Source of the DNA: Castanea sativa
Taxonomy: Eukaryota > Streptophyta > Magnoliopsida > Fagales > Fagaceae
Length of the DNA stretch: 64,000 bases
NCBI RefSeq assembly: GCF_040712315.1
Contig: NC_134017.1
Span: 2,014,001 to 2,078,000 of the forward strand
Reading direction: 5' to 3'
In this document: positions 13,322-23,374 of the stretch, one piece after another
How the letters are laid out: the number at the start of each line of letters is the position of its first letter
Position numbering within the stretch: position 1 is the stretch's first letter
Notes under the pieces: model-generated
What the model was told of the DNA's origin: nothing
Seen by the model: the letters and a program-made list of their open reading frames with translations, nothing else
Database searches by the model: none
Position numbers and translations under genes: made by a program

Positions 13322-13468
13322 TTTTTTTATATAAGATAGAATTTCTACTCTAGCCTAATTCAAATGTATATGTGTGTGAAACTTCCTTTTGGAGACTTAA
13401 ACCCCGGCCATTGCCCCACAAACATTTATACTTGTGGAGTGACCACTGCACAAAGGGTGTGTAATAGT
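13322..13468 (-). mobile_element. tRNA-derived SINE
   Basis: On the minus strand it has a box-B-like GGTTTAAGTCTCC and ends in an A-run (the T-run at 13322-13329). The flanks repeat ATTTATTATT at 13312-13321 and 13469-13478. The paralogous block at about 46120-46132 lacks the insert and has a single copy of the target, giving a natural empty site. It is the same family as the SINE at 40495-40654. Confidence 0.8.
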
Positions 13469-13484
13469 ATTTATTATTAAAACA

Positions 13485-13487
<3 letters not shown>

Positions 13488-13536
<49 letters not shown>
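13488..13536. repeat. (AT)n microsatellite
   Basis: About 24 uninterrupted AT units. The paralogous spacer has AT/GA runs at the same place (46140-46213). Confidence 0.95.
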
Positions 13537-13542
<6 letters not shown>

Positions 13543-14868
13543 ATAAATTCCAGGTGGATGAATTGTGACTTGCCGTATGGAATTGGTAGTCCACATGGCT
13601 TGAATAGTTTTTTTTTTTTTTTTTTTTTTGGTTTTTAATTTAAATTGCCACATGTAAAATATTTGAAGTTTCAAATTTGACAAATGGTAAAGCCTTGGTA
13701 GAGGCTTCTACTTTAATATATGTATTAGACTAGATTACCCCCAAAGAGATTTCAATAATTATCTCTTCTTTTCACTTAGTGTAGCCAACCCCTCAAAATC
13801 AAGGTAGTCAATATTATACCAAAAGTTATTTCATTTTGACTAGTAGAATAAATTTTTTTGCAATATATATATATATAATCCAATTACTCTGTAAGCCTAA
13901 ATATTGTCCTAAATACATAGCTAAATAACATGTATTTTATAAATATTTTCATGTAATTTATAGTTTTAAATAACATATCATTGAATGTCATATCTCTTGT
14001 CCAACAATTAAAAAAAAAAACTTTACTAACTGAGTTAATTAAAACTTACTTCTACCTACAATTAAATCCATGTAATAAACAAATACTTAGGAAAATATCT
14101 AAGATATGTGCTGTTGAAAGTCATAGTTCTAGAAAGTTTGCCCTGGCTAGCAGTCATGGTATACTGATCAATGAAGATTCTCAAATGAATATAGGTAAGA
14201 ATTGACTACTAAAAATGTTATTCTAGCCATAGATATGGCATCTTAATATGTTGAAATAACATTTATTCCCCTGATTTGAACTTTTAGAAAACCGACGATG
14301 TCACATGATGACGCTAAATTTATCTGATAGAGGAAAGAAGCAAATTAGTGAGTACAACATCTTTGAAGTTGGTAGGTGTTAGTAAAATAGTTTAAGTCTT
14401 CCATATTTCTATGAGATTTGCATTAAAATTTTGAATAATGAAATGTCATTCAAAATAGAATCATGTTCCAATGGAGTAAGCAGTTTGGTTCCAACAAAAT
14501 TAGTGCAAGGCTATACAGGTATGATACCTCCTAGATAAAAAATACTACCCCTACTAAGCTATACGTTTTAGATACTTGTCCTTCTAAAGATTTTAGATTC
14601 CTTTTAGTTTAGAGCTAAACTTGAGTTAATAGGTTCTTGTTACTCTTGGTGTCTATCTTCTTTGTTCTACAATCAGAAAAATTTGAAGTTGCAAAAATCT
14701 TAGATCTGTCTTACAGAGAATACCCTTCCAAGCAGATACTTTGTTACCCATATCAGCATGTATATATTGTCAAGCAAAAAGGTTCTATAAAGGATTTTGC
14801 TGTTCTGATGGAGAGATTTGCTTGGCCTCTAATGGTGTTCCAGATAATCGCTATAGGTTGTTCACTTC

Positions 14869-15159
14869 TATAGGCTGTTCACTTCTAATTCAGAAAAATC
14901 AATTAAGTTACTAAAATATATTCGCACTTATAACAACACATTTGCATGTACATCCTTTGGTGTCAAATATGACCAAAATTTCTGTAAAAGAAACAAGGGC
15001 ATATACACATTCAGGGTTCAAGGCCGAGTGTACCATTATATAAATGAGTTGCTGCCATCAGATGATCATCCTTCATATTTGCAACTATATTTCTATGATA
15101 CTGAACATGAAGTAGAAAATAGACTATATAATTCAGATCGATTAACCCATCCATTCTGA
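14869..15159 (+). pseudogene. Fragment of a Helitron Rep/helicase protein
   Basis: An open stretch starting around YRLFTSNSEKS reads on through YIRTYNNTFACTSFG and YTFRVQGRVYHYINELLP to YLQLYFYDTEHEVENR. This is the N-terminal Helitron-like region (PF14214-type) that precedes the HUH replication-initiator motif in rolling-circle transposons. The Rep HUH and helicase parts are absent, so it is a truncated remnant. A 20-bp tandem duplication (about 14852-14888) sits at its upstream edge and shifts the frame. Neither a Helitron 5' TC end nor a 3' CTRR end could be assigned to it. Confidence 0.7.
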
Positions 15160-16286
15160 CCCAAATAATAGATATATTAAAACTTAACCCATATTATGCA
15201 TTCTTACCAACTCAACAACCCACCATAAAGTAGAAATTCAACATCTCATTGTAGAGTTAAAAAAACTAGTTCATTAAGAGTTTGTTTGGGATCCGCTTAT
15301 TTTACTGAAACTGAAAACTTTTTGCTGAAAGTACTATAAATAAAAGTAAATTTTAGTTGAAATAGTACAGTGGGAACTATTAATAATATCAAAAAGTGCA
15401 GTGGGACCCATACATAGTAGCAAAAATAAACTGAATAGTAAAAAAAGTTGGCAAAAAATAAGTTAGCCAAACAGATAAGTAAAAAGTACTTACTATGCCC
15501 AATGGACCACCCACCTCTTTACAAGAAATCCAAACTTACCACAAGCAAAAATGCTTCCCTTGTAAAAGCTAATATTATTTTACAATGAATGCATCAATAC
15601 ACTAGTCTAATAGTTGCAACAATAGGCGTAAAACAATGAAGTTATCAATACAAAAGCCTCTCAATATTAAAAAAAAAATTAAATTAAATAGACATTCACA
15701 CTATTTTCTTCCAATATTCATTGGAACAAGGGCTACAAAAACACAAAACTTTAACCAAGATCAAAACTAAAAAATCAAAATGAACTCACTGTGAAACATA
15801 TATATACACATGCATGCGTAGCACAAACAAACCAAACTGTAAGCAATTTATAAAAATAAATAAATAAAAACGCAAATTAACTACAAATGTAGACATAGAG
15901 CACAAAATAGAGATCAAGAGAAAGAAAGAGTTACCTAGAGTGTGGAGGAGATGACTATGGGTTTGAGATTTTGGAGGAGAGGGGGGTGGGATTTTAGATT
16001 GGGCTTTGAATATAGAAAGAGTGAGAAAGGAAGAGAGGGAGATGGAGAGATAGAGGGAAGGGGAATTGGTATGGTGGTGGAAGGTGGTGTTGAAATAGGT
16101 ATAGAGGAGATGTGGATGAAATGGGTACGGAGGAGATGTGGGTCATTGTGAGGAGGGGCAGCTGGCATTCTTTGCCGTTTTCAGCTTCGGTAGGAGTGGC
16201 ACAGTTAGCATCGGTAGTGTTTGAGTGTGGGAGGGCAAGGGAGAGAGTGAGAGAGAGAGAGTAATTTAGCTGAAATGTAAATAGGG

Positions 16287-16680
16287 TAGACCTATTGTGG
16301 CGATTTCAAGACCTATTGCAGCAATCTCAAATCGTTGTAATATGTTTTTTTTTTTTTAATTATGTTTCAATTTTGGACCTATTGTAGTGCTTTCGAACTG
16401 CCATAACATGTTTTTTATTTTGTGATTGCCTATTGTGGGGGTTTAAAAGCGCCGTAATAGGTCTTTTTTTTTTTAAATTATGTTTTAATTTTGGACCTAT
16501 TGCAGTGCTTTTGAAGCCGTTATAGGTTTTTATTTTGTAATTATCTATAGTTTAAAGGCGCCGTAATAGGTCTTTCTTTAAAAAAAAAAATATCAATTTT
16601 GACATTAGGACCCATTATGGCGCTTTCGAATTGCTATAATATGTTTTTATTTTTGCAACTACCTATGGCAATGGTTTAAA
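16287..16680. repeat. CACTA-like subterminal tandem repeats
   Basis: Four to five imperfect units of about 85-110 bp, each with ACCTATTGNNGNG near one end and CGTAATAGGTC or a variant near the other, separated by T-runs. The same words occur in the CACTA-like piece inside MATH-B intron 3 (34600-34768), which has a CACTA-type terminus. This is probably the end region of a related non-autonomous element. Confidence 0.55.
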
Positions 16681-16959
16681 TACACGGTATTAAATACCGG
16701 CCATACCAGCCAATTTCAGGCAATACTGGTAGATGCAAAATAAAAATTAGTTTTGTAATTTTTGAATTTTTGTAAGGGCAAAATGGTAACTTGTTAGTAT
16801 TATTTGTTTTCTTAATATGCAATGAACAATTAAGCTTTCTATTTTTTATATTGTGTTTTTTTTTTCTTTAAATTGATACTAAAGTCTAAAATCATGAATA
16901 ATTTGTTTTGAATTAAGGTAATAGTTTATGGTAAATTTTTATACTTATTATAATACACA

Positions 16960-17006
16960 CGCGCGCGCGCGCAAACACACATACAAACATATATATATAT
17001 ATATAA
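16960..17006. repeat. Compound (AC/GC/AT)n microsatellite
   Basis: Runs of CACG, then (CG)n, then CA- and AT-rich repeats. It sits in a segment with paired words CCGGCCATACC (about 16695) and GGTCATACCGGCC (about 17070) that look like ends of a small inverted-repeat element. Confidence 0.7.
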
Positions 17007-17549
17007 AATAATGGTAAACTCGAAACGGTACACTGATATTAACCGGTACCAAAATATATTGTTTCACTGGTCATACCGGCCGTGTATATTGCCTGTACAT
17101 GCAAAGTGAGTCAATGAAAAGAAAAAGTATTTAGCTAAACATAATATGCTGCCACATGAATAGATGATGAATATTGAAAAGAAAATTTGTTGTATTTACA
17201 TGATTTATGACTGCATTATTTTTTCTTTTAATTTCTTTGACTTTATTGATTATTCTTTAGAACTTCTTGGTTGAAATCTTTACCCCCCACACCCATATGC
17301 TTTTTTTTTAGGTAAATAAAAAATGGATAGGAGTAGCGGCACCCTCTAAAACTAATTTATAACTAAACTTTGTCCTTAGGGATTTTCATATTGATATGTT
17401 CAAGGAGATGAACATGCCTACTTAACCTTGTGCAATATGGTAAACATGAAAATAAACTGCCATCCTTGATGTTATCCAAATCTCTAATTATTGGAACTCA
17501 TTTTATATTATCCTGCTCTCTCTTCACAGTTCTTTGTTCAATTCTAAAG

Positions 17550-18555
17550 AATATGCATCGCATTTATTGAAAAGGATGTAAAGGAGAAGCATATTAAGGC
17601 TCCAATTGGAATGTCAATGCTAGAAGTCGCCCTTGAAAATGACATAGACATTGAAGGTAATATGCGGGCATGCTATTCAATGTTTTGCACCTCACCTGAG
17701 TCCATTTTGACCTCCTCTTGATATTGATATTCCTTTAGCCTTGTCAAAATAAGGATTAAAGACAGAGGGTGTTAACTCATTTCACAATGTCAAATTATGT
17801 TTTTAATGTGAGATTCATTGATTTACTGCTCCATACTGTTTAACTATTACTTGATTGAATTGTATTATGAAGATGATAAGTGAAATTTGCCTTCAGCAAT
17901 TAGTGTCAAGGCTTTTTGAATTGGTCACTTGAACTTCAAGTAGAAAATTCCTAAGTATATCTATATAATGCAGTTCTTGTAAGACTAATGAGTTTTTGTG
18001 TGATTGTAGGAGCATGTGAAGGATCGTATGCCTATTCCACATGTCATGTAATTGTGCGGTATGTGTGTTTGAAACCTACTTGATTCTAGAGGAAGAAAAT
18101 GTCGCCTACGCAATTCTTACTACATAAGAGCCAACTAATGCAAAATGATGTTTGTTGCCTTTAGCTCTAATCCAGTGAATGTCGCCCAATGACATTCATT
18201 CCCTGGCTAAAATGCATGTTTTTTTAACCCCTTATTTACTTTTGATTGTGTTGAGTTAATTTATTTCCAAAGAGTTAATGAGGTATAGTCTGAGGGTCAG
18301 AGGCTAACTCCTAAAACTTTTGGCTACGATATGGAGTACTACAACAAACTAGAATTAATATCCTACTGATGAGGAAAAGGATATGTTGGATCTTGCTTTT
18401 GGGCTAACTGAGAAGTATTTCCCTCTTCCGTGAAACTGGCCTGCAGATTCTCTTGTTGTCCAAGCTAGTTTAAATTCTATCAATACTTTGTTGCTGGTCT
18501 TGTCTACATTGCCAAACTTGATGGAATTCGCCTAGTACTGCCCTCTGCCACATGA
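17550..18555 (+). pseudogene. Mitochondrial ferredoxin (adrenodoxin-type), decayed 3' half
   Basis: Matches exons 4-7 of the complete gene at 58561-62546. Exon 4 (17550-17656) still reads well: FIEKDVKEKHIKAPIGMSM. Exon 5 (18010-18058) is one base short, and the second cluster cysteine has become tyrosine (CEGSYAYSTC). Exon 6 (18328-18414) has lost its AG acceptor and gained an insertion that brings in a stop. Exon 7 lacks the segment with the fourth cluster cysteine. It ends with the same ACA-TGA stop (TGA 18553-18555) as the complete copy. Homology to the flanking DNA of the full copy runs from about 17310 to 19300. The 5' half of this unit is missing and was replaced by inserted DNA. It cannot encode a working ferredoxin. 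Confidence 0.88.
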
Positions 18556-18957
18556 TACTTTGCTGTCTATAGATATAAACACTAGATTTTTTCTGATTAG
18601 AAGATGCAAGAGATTGCTAAGGTCTTGGATGGAACTCTCACAATTTTGCAGCATGCCTCATCTTAGTAAATTACAGGTCCTGGCTACCAAAGTAGTTGGT
18701 TCATATTGACCATGCATTACTATTTTGTTGACGAATTATATATTTATATGCAAGTTCAGTGCTTTGTGTTTTTGTCGCACTTCATCAATATAAATTAGCA
18801 TTGCTAACGTGGCTGCTACTAAACCCTAATTCTTAGTATTACCCTTTTATTGATTTTGTCGGTGATGTTTGTTTATGAGAAGTATCTACAGCTTAGTTAT
18901 ATTTTAGGACTTGCTAGTTATTTGATTATGAATACAAAGCTTTTTTTATTATATATA

Positions 18958-19062
18958 ATTCAACTATCACAATAAGTGGGGAAGAGGGCTTCGAACCTTG
19001 GTTCTCTTTATAAAGGAGACCAAGGCTACAAGGTTTTTGGTGCAAAGCATAAAAAAATGGCA
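18958..19062 (-). mobile_element. SINE remnant shared with 62965-63060
   Basis: The minus strand has AGCCTTGGTCTCC and AACCAAGGTTCGAAG, resembling tRNA-derived box A and box B. The same remnant sits at the same place behind the other ferredoxin copy, so it inserted before the duplication. Confidence 0.55.
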
Positions 19063-19369
19063 ACTCAAAATTTATGCTCAAGGCCTACATAAACTAAATA
19101 CTAGGTGTGGTAATTCAAGAAAAATTGACCACAAAAGAGTCACACAAGAAAAATCAAGAGGCACAACGCTTAAAATTGTTGTGGGAATATTCATTAAAAA
19201 AAATGTTATAGGAATAAAGAATTTCCTACAATTTGTTTTACTATGCTTTTTAATTAATGAAATGTACATTAGTTATCCAAAAAACTATAAATTGAATCCA
19301 ACATAGAATTACACAAATTGATAAATATAGGCATAGTTAGGATATTTCTTTTATAAAAGAGGTCCTTAA

Positions 19370-20536
19370 GAGCATCTCCAATGGTGTAGCTAAAGGCAAG
19401 ATATTGTCTATACTAGAGAATGGGACCATAAAAATGGTCTCTAATGGATTCTCTATACCTGGATTTTTTTTTTGCTCATGAACAGTAGCTCATCAAATCT
19501 GATGGGCTACTATACATTAGCAATCCCACTTCTCGGATTAAAAAATTATACCGGTCCTTATTAAATCAATTCTTTCTCTCTCCTCTGGATTTTTTTTCTC
19601 TCATTCCCTCCGTTGCTTCTTTTTTTCTCTCATTCTCTCACAAAACAATTCTTGCTCTCATAAAACTGATATAATTTAAACAACAAATCTAAAATCAAAA
19701 CAACAACAACAACAACAAATCAAGAACAGAAGCCATCAAAAGAAGAAGAAGAAGAAGAAGAAGAAGAAGAAGAAAGAAGACAGAAGCCATCTAACCCATC
19801 TAGACTGCGTTAGGACGAAGATGAGCAACGACTCTAGGCTGGGCCAACTGCTTTGGAACGAAGATGACCCATCTGGACTACGTTGGGGACAAATGTTCTG
19901 GAATCAAGTAAAAAAAAAAAAGTGAGAGAGCAAGAGAAAAAAAAGGAGGAAAGAGCTGGAATGTTCTTGAATGAGGCAAAGGCAGAAAGAAAATAAAAGA
20001 GGTGGGGTGGGGGGCGGATAGAGATAGGAAAACGTGTGTGGAGGAGAAAAAAAAGATAAAAAAAAGATAAAAAAGGATATAAAAAAAACATATGGATGAC
20101 ATGAATTGAGAGAAAGGAGAAATAATATAAAAAATAAAATATCCTAATTGAGAAATATCACTATAATATTTTCACAATATTTTCAAAATAAATTTTAAGT
20201 AACAAATTGTAATTAGTTAATATTGGTGAGTAAAAAAATAATTTTAGTGATGGGTTTAAATTAGAACTAGTAACAACTTTTTACATAAATTTTGTTGTGA
20301 AAATATTGCGAAAAATGTTGTGAATAATATAACTATTGGGAATGAATATAGGAAGAATAAATTATGATAAAAAAAAAGAATAAAGAATGAATGAAGAAAT
20401 AATATTTAAATGAGATAGAAAATGGGATAGAGAATCTATTGGAAAGTATATTTGAAAAAGTGGGTAGTTAAAAGGTAAAAGTCACTGTTGATTCTCCAAA
20501 CAGTACAAAAATTTGATGAATCTGCTGGAAATGCTC
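19370..20536. mobile_element. PIF/Harbinger-like non-autonomous element
   Basis: The left end is GAGCATCTCCAATGG and the complemented right end is GAGCATTTCCAGCAG. The element is flanked by TAA on both sides (19367-19369 and 20537-20539), fitting the TWA target of this superfamily. The 1.17-kb body has a GAA microsatellite (about 19741-19775) and no transposase. The sequence to its left is the end of the ferredoxin homology block. Confidence 0.7.
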
Positions 20537-20759
20537 TAACTACCACTTGACAAATGACAACCATTTCATGTGAGCCCTGAATCATACAAAAGTCTTTGTA
20601 AGGTCTCTCACGCACCCAAACTCACCACAAATGTATAAATCTCATCACACCTTTAGCTAGGTTTTCAAATAATCAGAACATATCCTATGGTTTTAAATCA
20701 TGAGGTACAACACTTTAAAATTAATTTATCGATTATTAATTATTTTATCGGTGATTTTT

Positions 20760-21113
20760 GCTAAATATTCAATTTTTAAAAATTATTTTGTTAAAAAATA
20801 TTTATAATAACTTATTTAATTATATAGCCTCTTTTTGGAACTCGACTTTCTCAAAAATTAAGTTCAAAATAGAACTCAATTTCGCCAAAGCTGAGTTCTA
20901 TACAATTCAATGATATGTGGCAAACATGGAACTCGATTTCTCAAGACTCGAGTTCTACATGCCACTGAAATACATAGAACTTGAATCTGGTGAAATCAAG
21001 TTCTATGTTGGAACTCAACTTTCAAAAAATCAAGTTCCAAAAAGAGGTTACTTAACTAAATAAGTTGTAATAGCAGCTTTGTAACAAAATAATTTTCAAA
21101 AACCGAATATTTA
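20760..21113. mobile_element. Palindrome-rich inverted-repeat element, copy 1
   Basis: The ends are GCTAAATATTC and its near complement GAATATTTAC. The body repeats short inverted words built from GAACTCGA and TCGAGTTC separated by TTTC or CAAG, so one strand could fold into a row of hairpins. A second copy lies at 39722-40045. In both places it sits between a ferredoxin segment and a MATH promoter, so it probably belongs to the duplicated unit. Confidence 0.65.
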
Positions 21114-21265
21114 CTGGGAAAAAAAAAGAAAAAAAAAAAAAAGAGAGAGGCCTTGCAATGATATTTTTAAAGTGTTCTAGAGTATTAATGCTCTTTGATT
21201 TCCCTCCATGAATAATGCAATGATATGTTTAAAGAGCATTGCATTGTTACAAAGTACACGTGCCC
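21114..21265 (+). promoter_or_regulatory. Distal promoter of MATH-A, cut off by the LINE
   Basis: Matches the upstream regions of MATH-B (about 32510-32630) and MATH-C (about 41015-41145), including CCCTCCATGAATAATGC and repeated GCATTGCAT words. The final AAAGTACACGTGCCC is the LINE's target duplication. The rest of the promoter resumes at 27542. Confidence 0.75.
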
Positions 21266-21302
21266 CTACCATGAGTTAAAAACAACAAGTGAGACCTTAG
21301 GA

Positions 21303-22875
21303 ATGGAAGTGGAGGTTACGTCTAAGAAGCTGTGTTCCAGTGAAGAGGAAGAAGAACTGAACAAAGTGTGAAAAAGTTCAAAGATAGTAGTGGGCAACGG
21401 GCCTTCTCACAGCCCCGTAAAATAGTTAGCTATAAGGATAGTCTGGTTGGAGAAATATCAGGGGCATATGCCAACGCATTTCAGTTCGTTAGGACCAGAG
21501 AAGAGGATGAAGACTCAGACACTGAGCTGAAGGCATTATCGGAAGGAATGGCTGATGTTAAGTTAATTAGGGAGACTAAAGAGAGGATTAGAGCACCTTG
21601 GTCCAAGGCCTTGATAGTGAAAGTATATGGTAAAACGGTTGGTTTCAATTACCTTACTTTCAAAATCAATACCTTATGGAAGCCATCAGCAAATATGGAC
21701 TGTGTGGATTTAGGAAAAGATTTTTTTCTGATCAAATTCAAGGATGATGAAGATTATGACAAGGTGTTGAAGGGTGGACCATGGTTTGTGGGAGAGCATT
21801 TTTTAGCAATCAAGCCATGGGAGCCTTATTTTAAGGCTTCAGAGGCTACCTTCTCATCAGTAGCAGTATGGGTGAGACTTCTTGAGCTTCCCATAGAATT
21901 TTATGATTTAGCGGTGCTGAAGGAGATTGGCAATGCCATTGGCCCAGTTTTAAGGATAGACTCCTTTACTGCCTCTGGGTCACGAGGTAGCTATGCCAGA
22001 TTATGTGTCCAAGTTGATTTGGAAAACCTCTTATCAACGTTGTTAGAGTTGGTAGATTAAAGCAGAAGGTTATGTATGAAGGTATTGGCTCATTGTGTTT
22101 TTGTTGTGGAAGACTTGGCCATAAACAAGAGAGCTGCTTGTATCAGATCAGGCCAAAGGAAAAGGAAGGTTTGGTTGGAGATGAACCCAACTCCACGCCA
22201 AAGGCCAGCCAAGAAATGGAGAAACTTGATCCAAACTTTGGTGCATGGATGTTAGTAACTAGAAAGAAGAATCTAGTTCGTAATGGAAGAGCACGTGGCA
22301 ACAATAATCACGTCCAGTTAGGGGAAAAGTCAAGAAAGGGCAATATTGTCCACGAAGATAAAAGCAAGGGTAATTTTGTACAGGAAAATTTAGGGATGGG
22401 ACCTAATATCTCTGCCAAACCCGTGATTAACTCCATTTCATGTACTCAAGTGGAGGTGGACAGTAGGAACACAGCTATGACTGGGGAAAAAATGAAGATA
22501 CGCACGCAAAAGGAGTCAGAAGGAAATCCTGAAGAGTTAATGGACGTCTGTGCTGAAGCCTCAAGCAACGGACAAGATGGGTCTGATGTTAGACTTATTA
22601 GCATTTTGAAATCCTCAAGGGAAAGGAAGCTTGGGAGAGCCAAAAACACCAAAGGTTTCAAGAGAGCTAGTCCTAGCTCAGGAAGTAAGCTCGCGCCGCG
22701 TCGAGGAGCTGTTGATCTGCTTGCCAGTTCTGAGAATGGAACCTTACTACCATCTTCCTCTTGTTATGACTCGGCCAGGATGGGCGCTGTGGTACAAGAA
22801 TCGAGCAGTAACCATCCCAGACGAGATAATAGCTCAAATCAGGGCCTCTCCAACAGACACAATGGGGTGGTTTAA
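21303..22875 (+). pseudogene. LINE ORF1 protein (DUF4283 plus zinc knuckle), frameshifted
   Basis: The first frame opens at 21303 but is broken at about 21369. It continues in another frame to 22060 with a DUF4283-type RNA-binding region (LWKPSANMDCVDLGKDFFL, KVLKGGPWFVGEHFLAIKPW, WVRLLELPIEFYD). A second shift near 22030 leads to the CCHC knuckle CFCCGRLGHKQESC at about 22093-22135, then a basic low-complexity tail ending at 22875. ORF1 proteins of plant L1 elements bind the element RNA as chaperones. Joining needs at least two frame corrections. Confidence 0.8.
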
Positions 22876-23374
22876 GGAGGATCTTCGCAAAGCATAGAGG
22901 AACTTGTTTCCAATCACACCAAGTAGCCTCAGGTCAAGGGATCTCGTGATGGAGCATCCAGCTTGGGGAACAACACCCAATCAATGGTGGAAATTCCTTT
23001 CCGATATCCCCCTGCTAACGGAGGCAGAAGCAGAGATCTTGAACAAGTAGAGGAGGCCATTGGTAGTGCCACACTTGGACGCATCGGGGTGGATAGTACA
23101 GGAAAGGAAAGTCATAGACCGTAGAGGGACGGTGTCTTCCCACTTGGGGAACTTCCCAACGATGAAGTTGTTTCAGATGCTACGAACAGTTTAAAATTGC
23201 GACCTCCTGATTTGTTGCATGGAGGACATAGTAGGCATTCTGAAGTACATGTTGGTGTGGAAGCCGAATTGGGCAAATTCAAAGGACCTTTTGAGGCGGT
23301 TGGGATGGAGTATGATGGAGGCAGCAGCTCTGATGCCTAGTCCAGTGGAGTTTCCGTGTAATGGGTATGTCAAA

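Larger units (their letters stand above)
11235..14085. repeat. Duplicated intergenic spacer block (copy 0 of the array)
   Basis: This AT-rich DNA is clearly related to 45120-46684 plus 57225-57500, and partly to 31.6-32.4 kb and 36.0-37.3 kb. Stretches around 12715-13300 and 13540-14085 match the others nearly base for base apart from indels, including the phrase CTCTGTAAGCC followed by AAATATTGTCC. It holds an inverted-repeat element (11652-12470), a SINE (13322-13468) and a long AT microsatellite. Around 12625-12700 there is a hAT-like remnant (GGATGGACCCAGG, then GGGGGCCAAAG). No host gene is seen. Confidence 0.75.
14086..17300. other. Transposon-derived insertion zone within spacer copy 0
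   Basis: Homology to the spacer near 57.5 kb stops at about 14085, and homology to the ferredoxin region resumes at about 17310. The material between is mostly mobile-element debris: a Helitron protein fragment, a possible inverted-repeat element around 15276-15480 (ends related to TGTTTGG), purine-rich DNA at 15900-16260, and CACTA-like subterminal repeats. In the other arrays this interval holds tRNA-Ala and the ferredoxin 5' half, which are therefore missing here. Confidence 0.5.

Noticed and set aside
13350..13683. Several short frames encoding alternating Tyr-Ile stretches
   Set aside because: They are translations of the AT microsatellite; the same applies at 28.0, 46.2, 46.6 and 57.2 kb.
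14637..14873. 78-codon plus-strand frame upstream of the Helitron fragment
   Set aside because: Could be an exon of captured sequence, but no recognisable motif and no consistent splice partners were found.
15935..16168. Overlapping plus and minus open frames (69 and 77 codons)
   Set aside because: Low-complexity purine-rich DNA; the sequences are repetitive Gly/Glu/Arg or Pro/Ser strings.
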